Source: Gigantopelta aegis (taxonomy: Eukaryota; Mollusca; Gastropoda; Neomphalida; Peltospiridae). From it: a stretch of 64,000 bases of DNA. The number at the start of each line of letters is the position of its first letter. The first letter of the stretch is position 1. The notes below the pieces were generated by a model. The model had not been told where the DNA came from. It was given only the letters and a program-made list of their open reading frames with translations, and made no database searches. The stretch spans positions 85,766,610 to 85,830,609 of the forward strand of contig NC_054702.1 in the NCBI RefSeq assembly GCF_016097555.1. The letters run 5' to 3'. The translations under genes were made by a program, and so were the position numbers. Below are positions 33,025 to 43,956 of the stretch, one piece after another.

Positions 33025-33030
33025 TATAAA
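33025..33030 (+). promoter_or_regulatory. TATA box of the packaging ATPase gene
   Basis: TATAAA 13 bp upstream of the first in-frame ATG (33038) and 55 bp upstream of the second (33080). Normal TATA-to-start-site spacing of about 30 bp places transcription start after 33038, so the second ATG is the likely initiator. Confidence 0.6.
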
Positions 33031-33079
33031 AGGGGGCATGGCAGTTTCAACATCGCCAGTTCACGTCACAGTCAACATC

Positions 33080-33183
33080 ATGAATCAGTGTCACATTTGC
33101 GAAAAAAAATATGTTTGGACCCACGACCTAACTCGGCACGTACGAAATAAACATGGACTCTTGGAATCTGAAAATAAGCCTTC

Positions 33184-33231
<48 letters not shown>

Positions 33232-34513
33232 CTTAAAATGGTTACATCCGTTCACCATGATCGTGTCGGGACCCACGTCGTGTGGAAAAACATTTTTGTT
33301 GTACAAACTGCTACGGGATGGTAAAATCCACCCGCCTCCCCAGCGCATCATCTGGCTCTACAAACGATGGCAACCTCTCTATGATACGATCAAAATGGTT
33401 GCTCGAGTAAAATTTGTTCAAGGCATACCCGAGAATTTGGAAAAGGATCGTTATTTGGATCCCAGAGTCAGAAATCTCATCGTGTTGGATGACCTGATGT
33501 CTACAGCTGGAAAAGACTCTCGTATCACCGATCTGTTCACGGAAGGAAGTCACCACAGAAACCTCTCGGTGATTGCTATCAACCAGAACCTCTATAGCAG
33601 CAAAGACCCGACACAGAGAAGAAACTGTCATTACCTGGCACTGTTCAACAACCCCATCGACAAACAGCAAGTCCTAACCTTGGCACAGCAGATGTATCCT
33701 GGAAATACTCGTCATTTCATGCAACGGTTTGAGGAAGCTACCCACAGGCCCTACGGACATCTCTTGGTGGACTTGAAACAGACCACGCCCGAACATTGGC
33801 GCCTTCGACCTAATGGTTTAGAGACGGGGCCGTCCGAATGGTATAAAAGCACGAACGTAACGGCGAATGTCTCAGAAGAGTTTCAACCACCGTCGGAGAA
33901 AGAGGTCTACGTGCAAATCATGCAAAGTAACGCATTCAAGAGAAAACTACCAGGCATACCCGCCTACGAAAGTGACGACGAAGAAGAAGATGAGGTAGAG
34001 CCCTATCTGAAAAAATTCAAGAGGATGCAGTCTTGCGATACGTGTGGTCTGGTCTTTAAAGACGGGAGTGACTTGCAGCGACATCTACGATTTAAAACGT
34101 GCAAGGAGGGAAATGAAGAAGAGGAGCCGTCGTCCGATCTGGAAAACGAAGGCATACGTCTGATGATCGAGCGTGAATTCGACATCAATCGTGATTATAT
34201 CGAAAGCAAGAGGAAACGCTACGAAGAAAAAAACATGTCCCAAGATGCCATCGAAAGAAACATGAAGACTTTACAATGGAAGTTATTTAAAGACACGTAC
34301 TCTCGCTTCCTGGCTTATATGCATTACTTTGATAAAGGCCCCAACACGAGAAAAATTCTACAGTCTGTGAATCCGAAAAGAGATCTGAGACCTCAGATCC
34401 GTTCTAAATTAAATCAGTATCGTTCGTGGATCGGCGAATATTTGGACGAACTAGACGGCGACGATACCGATGGTGATGATACTGACGATGAGGACGAAGA
34501 TGAAGAGAAATGA
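33080..34513 (+). CDS. FtsK/HerA-type (A32-like) DNA-packaging ATPase with zinc fingers
   Basis: 477 aa. A C2H2 finger comes first (CHICEKKYVWTHDLTRHVRN..., C-x2-C-x12-H-x4-H), then 15 glutamines from a CAG tract. The P-loop ATPase follows: Walker A GPTSCGKT (residues 64-71), an RRIIWLYKR-type strand, Walker B NLIVLDDLM (about 132-140) and sensor strand SVIAINQNLY (about 163-172). A second finger-like motif, CDTCGLVFKDGSDLQRHLRF...C, lies at about 318-340, and an Asp/Glu-rich tail ends the protein. The P-loop order and the N-Q-N sensor match viral genome-packaging ATPases of the HerA/FtsK superfamily, a core gene of Polintons. The start at 33080 is preferred over 33038, which would precede transcription start. 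The frame is intact. Confidence 0.8.
33186..33230 (+). repeat. (cag)n tract encoding polyglutamine
   Basis: Fifteen uninterrupted CAG codons inside the ATPase gene, between the finger and the P-loop domain; in frame, so tolerated by length change in steps of three. Confidence 0.95.
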
Positions 34514-34530
34514 ACACTCATATTATTCAC

Positions 34531-34573
34531 ATGTCGCCCTTTAGGGCCTCTCGATGTAACCCAATGTGTGTCC

Positions 34574-34618
<45 letters not shown>

Positions 34619-34875
34619 CATGCGAGGTTGTCCGAATGATTTTTGTGTTACAGAAGTACCCGACAACGGCCGAATGCATGGTTCGAACTACCCGATGGGT
34701 CGAACAGACTTTGATGCACCGACAATGTTCGAGCCAATGAGATTCTACTGTATGTAGTTGTCACCCTTAGGGTCTCTCGATGTAACCCAATGTGTGTCCA
34801 TTTTATATATATATGTGTAGTTGTCGCCCTTAAGGCCTCTCGATGTAACCCAATGTGTGTCCATTTTATATATGT
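34531..34875 (+). repeat. Three copies of a 45-bp 3'-flanking repeat with AT microsatellite
   Basis: Each unit reads 'cgccctt(a/t)(a/g)gg(g/c)cctctcgatg...aacccaatgtgtgtccatt', followed by (ta)n. Copies start near 34533, 34759 and 34821. The 'gcccttaaggc' core can form a hairpin. AATAAA follows at 34900-34905 and is the likely poly(A) signal of the ATPase gene. Confidence 0.75.
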
Positions 34876-34905
34876 GTAGTTTGTGATTTGTCATTTAGAA
34901 ATAAA

Positions 34906-35117
34906 ATTAAAAAACCCAAACCATTACGTTTGTTTTTTGTGTGTTTTACTCCATGACTAGTTTTGTGATTGAATGTCAGTCTCTACCGCTACATTATAGT
35001 AGCAAGGGATGTATGTACAGGACAGCACATACCACGGCCCTTGGCATAATGCACTGGTTGGCTATAGCCTATTGGACCACCGACGGGGATCGATCCTAGA
35101 TCGACCACTGTATTTAC

Positions 35118-35171
<54 letters not shown>

Positions 35172-35397
35172 GTTTGTTGTTTGACTAGATTTGTGATTGG
35201 ATATTTCTACCGCTACTTTATAGTAGCAAGAGCTGTGTGTACAGGGCAGCACATACCAGACATAATACACTGGTTGTCTATAAAGGCTTGTACTCTAGGG
35301 AAATACTCGTGTTTCAAATGCAGTTAAAAGATCATAGGTTACGTTGGAACGTCGAGTTGTAGTCACACGTTCTTTCTTCAAAGCAATGGGCTGGGGT

Positions 35398-35432
<35 letters not shown>

Positions 35433-37206
35433 GCACGCACGCACACACGCACGCATATTCCTTTCTTTCCTTAACAATTAAGCCGTCTATACATTCCTTT
35501 ATTAATGTTTGTAATGGGCTGGGTTGTTACGCACATTCCTTTCTTCCCCCTACTGGCCACCGAATAAGTGTATCTGCTTTTTCCACTGTATTTCTTTCTG
35601 TCTTTGAAAAATATCGGCTGCTTCGCTAAAAATAACCCGGGAAATTAAACTTGACTTTGTAAGCTTCGGTGCGTCGTCAAATAAAGCATTTGCTTGTAGC
35701 TTCAGGGGTATCATATTTCCACCATCAGCCACAGCGTAGTAAGAAAGTAATACTTGGAAGTGACCCGCGTGTGTTTCTCATTACGTATCTATAGCAGACG
35801 ATATAATTTTCTGTATTTTAAGAGATCTAGCTACACATCTGTCTCAGTGGGAAGTGATTAATGTTAAAATAAAGTTTCAAACTATGAGGTTATATTTATT
35901 TTCCCGTACCTCTATCCCATTAAGGTTTAAACGCGCGCACGCCAGTTATCTGTGGCTATACATTCCTTTATTAATGTTTGTAATGGGCTGGGTTGTTACG
36001 CACATTCCTTTCTTCCCCCTACTAGCCACCGAATAAGCGTATCTGCTTTTTCCACTGTATTTCTTTCTGTCTTTGAAAAATATCCGTTGCTTCGCTAAAA
36101 ATAACCTGGGATATTAAACTGGACTTTGTAAGCTTCGGTGCGTCGTTAAATAAAGCATTTGCTTGTAGCTTCAGGGGTATCATATTTCCACCAATTAGCC
36201 ACAGCGTAGTAAGAAAAGTAATACTTGGAAGTGACCCGCGTGTGTTTCTCATTACGTGTCTATAGCAGACGATATAATTTTCTGTATTTTAAGAGATCTA
36301 GCTACACATCTGTCTCAGTGGGAAGTGATTAATGTTGAAATAAAGTTTCAAACTATGAGGTTATATTTATTTTTCCGTACCTCTATCCCATTAAGGTTTA
36401 AACACGCGCGCACGCAAGTTATCTGTGGCTAAGACAGTGGGGATAATGTAGGGGTGAGAGAGATTATCTGCTCTTACGTTAAATGCCACTACCAACACCC
36501 CCGTGTTTGTTATTCTTCAAATGGTATATATCGTTTGAGTATACATTCAGTATTTATTTTATAGTGATACATATGTAATATTAATGCTTTGTCTGTTTAT
36601 TTTTGAAATTACCATCGTGCGATCACTGCGAGATATGAAAGAAGGTCGTATTTCAAAACAAACTAGCAACCTTCTCATTGGCTAATCTTGTTATGAAGTC
36701 TCGGGGGCCATCCTCTACGAATGTCTGGCAATACGAAATACTCTATCCCGTTAAGGTTTAAGCACGCCCGCACACACACACACACGCCAGCTATCTGTGG
36801 ATATCTAAGACAGTGGGAGTTGTGTGGTATGTGCTATCCTGTCTGCGGGCTGGTGTAGGACCCCTTGCTACTATAATGTAGCCGGGTTTCGTATTTATGT
36901 TTCAAAAGTACCACATATGTTTGACATCCAATAGCCATTGATTAATAAATCAATGTGCTCTAGTGGTGTCGTTAAACTTTTAAAACTTTTAAAACAAAGC
37001 TTACTATTTGTATTTATTTCAACTTATTTCCGTGCTCATATTTCAATTGTGGTTTAAGCACGCTGTCCTGGACACGCGTCAGCCATCTGTGGTTAGTGAA
37101 AAGGCTGGGTGATGACCAGTTGATACCCGGATACGAACCCCGGTATCTACCCCGGTCTTAACCACCGACTACAGCAATGATTCGGGCATTTCTTGTGACG
37201 TCAGAC
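34906..37206. other. Non-coding right half of the Polinton-like element
   Basis: No coding frame is seen where capsid, protease, polymerase or integrase genes would be expected. SINE family A pieces lie at about 34985-35110 (minus) and 36815-36985 (plus), a family B piece at 37016-37175 (minus), (ct)n at 35121-35168, (ac)n at 35403-35427 and a 469-bp tandem duplication at 35487-36433. Confidence 0.7.
35487..36433. repeat. 469-bp tandem duplication
   Basis: Unit 1 (35487-35955) and unit 2 (35956-36433) both begin 'ctatacattcctttattaat' and end 'gttatctgtgg', with about 97% identity by eye. The low divergence indicates a recent duplication. Confidence 0.85.
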
Positions 37207-37975
37207 CCCCACGCTATCTCGAGGTCAAGACGTGTCTGAACACGTTCTGGGATGACTCATGGCGAACGCCTTATATGGGCACGTTTCCCCGACATCTGGC
37301 AAAACCTTGGGGGTTTTCCTCTGTAATTTTCCACTCCCCGTTGACTGTTTCTCATTATGCAGAGACCTCACTCAAGACGTGTCTGAACACGTTCTGGGAT
37401 GACTCATGGCCAACGCCGTATATGGACACGTTTCAAACCTTTCCCCGACATCTGGCAAAACCCCTAGGGTTTTTCCTCTGGAATTTTCCACTCCCCGTTG
37501 ACTGGTTCTCCTTAATCAGCCCACACCTGTCAAATCCATCTTGCCATCTTAACGACTTCCACACCATCTGTTTCCTGTACATCAAACGGCTGTCACAGTT
37601 AAATAAACACCCCATCATTCGACACCACTCTATGGGTCATTAACGACTTCCGCACCATCTGTTTCCTGTACATCAAAGGACCCCCCGACGGTTAGCACAC
37701 CCATCAATCTTACCAACATCCGGTGTTTCCTGACACAGAGGTCAGGTTGCCACAGCTGTCCAAGTCATTAACCCCATTAGCGTCCCCACGCTTAAAGGTC
37801 AGTCAGCTGCATGACCCCGAGGTGCACTGAATGTCATTAGGCCACGCCCCCACGCTTAGAGGTCAGCCAATCAGAAGAGGCTATGCCCCTTAGAGGTCAA
37901 CCAATCAGAGCGTAGGACAGGTCACGTGACCTAGCTCATTTGCATACATGATACCCAAGTGCCACCTCTACTACT
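37207..37975 (-). repeat. Right terminal inverted repeat of the Polinton-like element
   Basis: Inverse of 30286-31054. It has one copy less of part of the 145-bp unit junction and several small indels, but the outer 90 bp are almost identical, including cacgtgac and atttgcat. Confidence 0.9.
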
Positions 37976-37981
37976 AACATA
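37976..37981. repeat. Target-site duplication, right (aacata)
   Basis: Identical to 30280-30285. Confidence 0.9.
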
Positions 37982-38476
37982 CACACATACATACGCATAC
38001 ACGCACGCACGTACGCACTCACATTACATTCTATTCTGATATATGCAGGTACAAATCAAAATAAAATAGTACTTCCTTTTATGCACGCCTTATGGTCCAG
38101 GACTTTTAAAAAAAGAAAAAGAAAAAAGGGTAACAACGAGAGAAGAAGAAGAAGAAAAAAAGAAGGAAAACAAGAAGAACAAGACGAATAAGAAAAAGAA
38201 GAAGAAGAGGAAGAAAAACCTAAAGTTGATAGTGAGTAACGAATCAGAATTAAACTGATGATAATAACAGGAACAGCAGTCGGGCCTGTGTTGGAATGTT
38301 ATATGAACATGCAATTACAAAACGTTTTTCCTTTGAGTAGATCGTTATCTAAGTGTAATGGGGGTTTTCTCTTTCTTTCACTATATAAAAAGGTTGAGCC
38401 ATTGTGCCCATTCTTTATTAAACTTTTCATAGTTGCAGTTTTTGAAATAAATATATTTCTCAATTTCAAATTTGTT

Positions 38477-38836
38477 TTACAAAACGTTTTGAACGGACGC
38501 GATAGTTAATTTTTTTCTTTCTTGCATTTTCGTACAGTATATATAATATTTAATGTTAATAATTAGCCAGTTAATTATATTAACGTTCTTTTTGTTAATA
38601 ATACCAAACATAACAATATTTTTGTAAAAGTGGACAATAATTCCTGTTTTGGACAAAACCCAGTCTTCTACAGCTTTCCATAAAGTATTAACCTGAGTGC
38701 ATTCATATAAAAGATGTTGTAGAGTTTCTGGAAAGTTATTACAGAATATACACATATTAGAATCTACATAATGAGTCATATATAGAAAAGTGTTTGTTGC
38801 TAAAATCAGATGTAGGATGCGATACTGAAACAACAA
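38477..38836 (-). pseudogene. LINE fragment: reverse-transcriptase zinc-binding (zf-RVT) tail
   Basis: A 119-residue frame with FQYRILHLILATNTFLYMTH, then CIFCNNFPETLQHLLYECTQ and LWKAVEDWV. The C-x2-C...H-x4-C zinc knuckle in 'hRil.tn.fl...d...CtfC...pEt..HLf.eC..v..lW' is the zf-RVT domain downstream of the reverse transcriptase in L1/Tx1-type non-LTR elements. The reverse transcriptase itself is absent, so this is a truncated relic. It lies 5' of the Polinton-like element (minus strand) in the same intron. Confidence 0.75.
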
Positions 38837-38893
38837 AAAATGGAACGCTTCACGAATTTGCGTGTGACCTAATATTAATGTTGCGTATCTTAC

Positions 38894-38919
38894 CTAAGTG
38901 ATCCAGAACCAAAATCCAT
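38894..38919 (-). CDS. ParB-like gene 1, exon 3 (26-nt micro-exon)
   Basis: Acceptor gttttatttgcag, exon ATGGATTTTGGTTCTGGATC... (26 nt), donor TTAG|gtaag. It enters in phase 0 and leaves in phase 2, coding MDFGSGSL plus two bases. It corresponds in position and phase to the 41-nt exon 56316-56356 of gene 2. Confidence 0.6.
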
Positions 38920-39276
38920 CTGCAAATAAAACAAAACATCACAGAAAGGTGCGTATATTTACATTCAAACACATAGCTAAAGGTTTTATTTTATAGAATC
39001 ATTAATGAGACTACCAAGTTTTTGACATGACAAAACAAATCACTGCTTTGGTGTTTAATTTCTCCATTAGATACTAGTATATACGAGGAGCAGTCAAAAC
39101 GTTCGTAGAACTAAGTACTGAAAGGTAGCGATTACAGATCAAATGTTTCGTAATTACTTTTTAATATAATCATCATTAATTTAATTATGCAATGCATTGA
39201 CATTTATGCAATTACATTTCATATGACATTAATCGATACTGTGTCCTTTTACTTTATAAACTAGATATGAACTTAC

Positions 39277-39347
39277 TGTGGATCGTTCTTGGCGTCCAGG
39301 AGTCGATGAGCCCGAATAACGTCCATGTTGTTCATTTTTAGACTTGT
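39277..39347 (-). CDS. ParB-like gene 1, exon 2 (71 nt)
   Basis: Acceptor ccctcttaaaag, donor CCACA|gtaagt. Two bases complete the split codon from exon 1 (G|AC), then KSKNEQHGRYSGSSTPGRQE and RST follow, ending in phase 0. The composition (Ser, Arg, Gly, Gln) and phases match exon 2 of gene 2. Confidence 0.65.
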
Positions 39348-42012
39348 CTTTTAAGAGGGAATAAAATAAAATAATTATAATATGTATACAAGATTCTGTT
39401 ACACTTCACGACACAACAAACAAATGTCAATAGCAAAGACTCTCTATCTGGGTGTAGCAGAACAAATTGGTAAACGATGTTTAATTAAAATACAAGGTAA
39501 ACGATTTGTATAATTTCCTTAAAATCTGTGTGACTATTAAATAGTTCCTAGAGAAAAATATCTAGTTTTGCCGTTTATTTGCAACTTCTTGCACTTTTCA
39601 GATATGTTTATCGTACTAGCCAAATAGTGAAAGAAACAATGTATGATTTATAAAAATAAAAATAAAATCCAAAACAAATCTTGTAAGACATAGTTTGCTA
39701 TCTTTTTTAAATTCAATTTTCATATCAAATTAGGGTTAAAGCACGCTGTCATGGGCTCACACCTCAACTATCTAGTGAGAGAGAAGTCTGTGTAGTGGCC
39801 TTACACCTCCCCATCGAGTCGTCAACACTCAGTTTGGTAAAAGCCAGTTCTGGGATGCGAAACTATGGTGTTTCGATGTACAAATGTTAAACTACTTGTT
39901 TCCCAAATCATCAGCAACCCTATGTTAGCAACACTACATGCATTCTTCAATTATTATAACTATCATCCTCAGCGTTAAGCATGTATACAAAAAATGCTAG
40001 TCGAGCGTTTTTGGCCTTATATGCTTCTTTTTTTTTGGGAGGGGGAGGGGGTTTGCAACCTTAAAAAGGGCACTTACAATACTCCAAAAACGACACCTCG
40101 AGTACTCCAAAGTACACTAACAAGCATTACATAATGATAAAAGTCTTCAAAAGCATAGGCGTATGAGGTCCCAATTTTGTAGGGGGAGGGGGGCAAGCTG
40201 ATATTTATCATAATTAAACGAAAATACCCGAAGGAAAACGACGTTTAGTGTTTTATTTATATTAACATTACAACCGAACAGCTATATAGGGTTACAAACG
40301 ATTCACCACACATGTAATATGGATTACCACCAATATTGTGGGCACAACGTAAAAAGGTTTCAGGTCAGCTCATTTTGCCCGAATATCTGTTTCGTTTTTG
40401 GACGCCTGTCCCCCACCTTCGTCTCGTACGCTTATATCCAAAAGTATCCAGCCTACTATCATACCACATGTTTCCCCACTAAGAAAACAACAACACCTCT
40501 GTAGTCATAAGTTAAATACCGGAGTTTAAAGGCATACTGTCACGGATTTAAGGACCTTATTTCTCTAAAAATGGATAATAAATAAAAATTACATTAATTG
40601 TTGGAAACAAAATCTAGCTATCGCATCACCTTAACTGAACCATAATGGAGTGAAATCCATGTCATCCCTCTCGGCAATTTTACTTTTTGAATTATGGACC
40701 ATTGCCATAATTCAATTATTTTTACAAAATGTCATTAATAAATGGAGTATGATGATTATGAAGATGGTTGAATAAAGTACATTTAGGGAGAAATCAAATT
40801 ATTTTTGTTCAGGTAATACTTTGTGGTCTGTGACAATATGCCTTTAATGGGCACTTTGAAGTTCTGGGAAGTAACTGCGCATCACTAGCCCAGGATCAGA
40901 GCCTGTGACTGGACTGGGAACTCTATTAACGTGCCCCTATCTACTTAAGATTCAGGCACGCCCATCCCGGACTTAACCTTTGACATCGCCAGTGACTAAT
41001 TCCGGGACATGAGGAAGTATGTGAAATACATTTTACATTTACAATGCCAACATTTCAGGCTTACCATGTGTGAGCAAGTAAGTTTTGTAAACAATACAAC
41101 GAAGTGTAAAGTTTTTAAAAATGGTTATTAAAATGTGTTGCTGTTAGTATGATCAAGAGGTAATCTGTGACACACTAATTTGGCATTACTAGGTGAATTC
41201 TGAAGGAAATGAATGAATGAATGTTTAACGACACCCCAGCACGAAAAATACATCGGCTATTGGGTGTCAAACTATGGTGAATTGAAAACTAAAGTGATGA
41301 GCAACATCAATAATAAAAATTCAACAGTTAAACAAAAACACAGTGTAAAGAACCGTGCAAAAACACAAATATCACAGATAGATACGGACTTTTACTCAAT
41401 GTGTGCTGTATTGGCCATTCTCAAAGATAATGTTACACCCCTGCACCACGGTGAGGTTACAGCACGCGCAGGGGTTCTGAAGGGAGGGCTGGGAGGTACT
41501 AAGTACAATAAATAAAATCAGAGAATGGGTCGACTGATGTGATTCGATCCTAAGACACGAACACCTCAAACGATCGCTCTAACGACTGAACTTCATCCCG
41601 ACCGGATAATATAAAGAGTACATATTGTTGTTATTTTGGTGTTAGCCCAGTGGTAAAGCGCAAGCCTAATACTCAGTGAGTCTAGGATCGATCCCCGTCG
41701 GTGGGCCCATTGGGCTATTTCTCGTTCCAGCCAGTGCACCACAAGTTGTATATCAAATGCAGTGGTATGTATTATCCTGTCTCTGGGATGGTGCATATAA
41801 AAGCTCCCTTGCTACTAATGGAAACATGTAGCGGCTTTCCGCTATGACTGTGTCAAAATGACCATATGTTTGACATCCAATAGGCGATGATTAAGAAATC
41901 AATGTGCTCTAGTGGTGTCGTTAAACAAAACAAACTTTATGTTCGTGTTTAGACAGACCAAACCAATACTCAACACGTAATGACTACAAATATTAAAATT
42001 TTCACTTTATAC
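39348..42012 (-). other. Intron 1 of ParB-like gene 1 with SINEs
   Basis: Contains a SINE family B piece (39710-39850, minus), a third SINE type (41213-41605, minus, tail gtttaacgacaccccagcac) and a full SINE family A copy (41633-41940, plus). No other coding sequence recognised. Confidence 0.55.
41633..41940 (+). repeat. SINE family A, best-preserved copy
   Basis: The tRNA-derived head carries an A-box-like tagcccagtggt (41643-41654) and B-box-like ggatcgatcccc (41686-41697). The body has 'gtgcatataaaagctcccttgct' sequence and the tail is 'ggtgtcgttaaacaaaacaa'. It serves as reference for the other copies in the window. Confidence 0.9.
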
Positions 42013-42391
42013 CTTGCATGTGCTGCTGGATAATATTCCTGATCTTAGATTCCATCGAAAAATCATTACGAATACGGATGGACACTCCCTCACAATCAGT
42101 TGTATGCTTTCGATTGAAATAGTAGAAATCGAATGGTAGCATGTTGACTGAAACTGTATTCACTAAGCCAGCAGCCTCCAGTTTTTTCAACAGGTACAGA
42201 CGGCGATTCCCGTCCACAACAAAATGTTTTCCGCCATAGGTCATGACGTCCATTCGTGGGAGGCGATCTTCTGGATTTGGATATCTGAGTAAATCTCTCA
42301 AAGACGAGTCTAAAGTCCGGCCATCTCGAAATCTGTGTTGTATGCTGTCTTGTGCATGTAACAGCTTTGACGGTAGGAAGTCACGGGACAT
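42013..42391 (-). CDS. ParB-like gene 1, exon 1 (ParB/sulfiredoxin-like domain)
   Basis: 379 nt from ATG to donor GCAAG|gtataa. It encodes MSRDFLPSKLLHAQDSIQHR, then FRDGRTLDSSLRDLL, RLPRMDVMTYGGKHFVVDGN, RRLYLLKKLEAAG and RIRNDFSM. 'aQdSI...F.dGr.l...l..L', 'mdVm..gG..fvvDGNRRLyllKkLe' is the pattern of ParB/sulfiredoxin-fold proteins, in which the nucleotide-binding loop carries the D-G-N-R-R signature. In animals such domains occur in uncharacterised proteins; function is unknown. The exon ends in phase 1 and joins exon 2 at 39347. Its length equals exon 1 of gene 2 (62575-62953), and the upstream flanks (about 42530-42700 and 63105-63250) are also alike, so the two genes are duplicates. 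Confidence 0.8.
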
Positions 42392-43950
42392 TGCGACATA
42401 CGTTGGCTTACATACACTTACTGTACCGAGTATTACAAACTAAATTAATTTGTCTCGTTCTTGTTTGACTATTCAATTCTTTGACACTGTTTTGTTTTGC
42501 AGCCACTTAAATGTATCTTAAATCAAAACTAAAAGTTTGTCATAGTTCTTGAATGTTCGATTACTACTAATAAGCTACTGCGTCATATCAAATTTCTCCG
42601 TAAACAGAAAGTGAAACAGTCGGTTTTACAAGTCAAAACGTGTTACCTAAATATAACAATTACTCTTTTTAAAAATTAATAATCAGTTGCATTATTGAAT
42701 AATGTAACTTTTTAAATTGTATTACATTTCTACTAAAATATTGATTTTTAAAAAATCAAAAATTTAATGCAAGGCTAAGCCCAAATGGAAATCCTATACA
42801 GGGGAATTACCTGTACTTTCTGTAAACTATGTAGTACGGGATATTATAACAATCAATGGACTTCGTTTTAACAAGACGAGTTTCAGTTATTTATAATTTG
42901 TTTTCTAAATAACTGTTTAATTCCATAATAAAATAATAAAATAAATAAATATCTGTTTTAATTACGAATTACAAATCATTCGTAATCGTTGCATGTTACG
43001 CAATACGTCCATGAATGACAGCAAATACTTGTAATCGTGCTATTTTTAGATTTGGTAAATTCCCGACTTGTATCTAAATGTAGAGCATGTTACGTCGTAT
43101 TCTATGAACGAATTTATCCCACACAAACTTAAGTTGGATTTTAATGGTCCGTTGGTCCAAATAAATCTCCGTTACCGATAAAGTTAACAACATCCAGGCA
43201 GTACACATATAGATAAGGTGTTGCATATTATGCTTTAACATTCATTAGAGGCTTTTGTAGGAGATATCACTGGCACTATAATTCGCGATATCTCCTGCGA
43301 TATTCTGCTAGGAGATATCACTTCTTATAATCTTGACTGATCAAATTTTAATCACCGAAATATAATTAAGTCAATTATCAGTACGTGTCATGGAGTTACA
43401 ATATCTTTGAACTATTTTTTTTCTGCGAAATAACATGCTAACGGTTCGTGTGTTATTTGTCTTCATTAAAATAAATGTGTGAGTTGTGTATTATGCGCCC
43501 GCTTAAATTCCATAGGTTTCAAAGAATTGTTTACAATTGTCGCAAATGAAAAAGAATTATAATGAATAATAAAAAGAATACCCCATCGTGTCTTATATCA
43601 TAATTTATCAGCACTCGTTGATAAAAGTATAAAAATCCTCGGCAAGCCTTGGATTTTATACCTTTTATTATTGTTATTATTATTTTTTTTTTAAAGATTA
43701 TACTTTTATTAACTCGTTGTGATAAATTATGATACCACAAGACACTCGGGGAGTATTCTCTATAAATGTACTTTGAAAAAAAACCCTTTGACATGTCATT
43801 TAAGAGATTTAAATAATACATTTTTAATATATAGGAACTATATTTTTTTGCAGACAATTGCAATAATACTTTTTTATTGTACCATGTACTGGTTTTAACT
43901 TCCAGTACATAGAGATATCTAAACGAGGTCTCATGAAAGATCGTTTATTG
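42392..43950. other. 5' flank of ParB-like gene 1; hairpin repeats
   Basis: Positions 42540-42690 resemble 63107-63250 (gttcttgaatgttcgatt), the duplicated promoter-proximal region. Inverted repeats lie at 43258-43322 (ggagatatcac) and 43558-43765 (caccccatcgtgtcttat... against its complement, arms about 70 bp). Confidence 0.5.
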
Positions 43951-43956
43951 CCCCAT

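Larger units (their letters stand above)
30286..37975 (+). mobile_element. Polinton/Maverick-like element, 7.69 kb, compact gene set
   Basis: The ends are 5'-agtagtagaggtggcac...gtgccacctctactact-3', with inverted repeats of about 770 bp (30286-31054; 37207-37975) and a 6-bp duplication aacata. These are the hallmarks of Polintons (AG/CT ends, 6-bp duplication, long TIRs). Four plus-strand genes lie in 31144-34513: a two-PC4-domain protein, a BIR protein, a basic protein and an FtsK/HerA-type ATPase. No polymerase B, integrase, adenain-like protease or capsid frame is visible. Autonomous Polintons are usually 15-20 kb, so this is either a deletion derivative or a distinct compact lineage. All four frames are intact and more GC-rich than the flanks, which suggests a recent insertion. 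Confidence 0.85.
29735..38893 (-). other. Intron 3 of ParB-like gene 1, holding the Polinton-like element
   Basis: Inferred intron between the exons at 38894-38919 (phase 2 end) and 29657-29734 (phase 1 entry). It contains the Polinton-like element 30286-37975 and the LINE fragment 38477-38836. Confidence 0.5.

Noticed and set aside
37275..37643. ORF in the right TIR (and its twin at 30604-31027)
   Set aside because: Present in both TIRs only because they are inverted copies; no family pattern, no start context, interrupted between copies.
38090..38314. Phe/Ser-rich minus-strand ORF
   Set aside because: Antisense of an (aag)n/(gaa)n purine tract.
41643..41700. tRNA gene
   Set aside because: A- and B-box-like sequences belong to the head of a SINE followed by its body and tail; no cloverleaf expected of a functional tRNA.
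42810..42825. Micro-exon near 42.8 kb (tttacag|...|gtaatt, minus strand)
   Set aside because: Only about 9 nt, upstream of the ATG exon, and the similar sequence at 47.17 kb has no acceptor; probably duplicated non-coding DNA.
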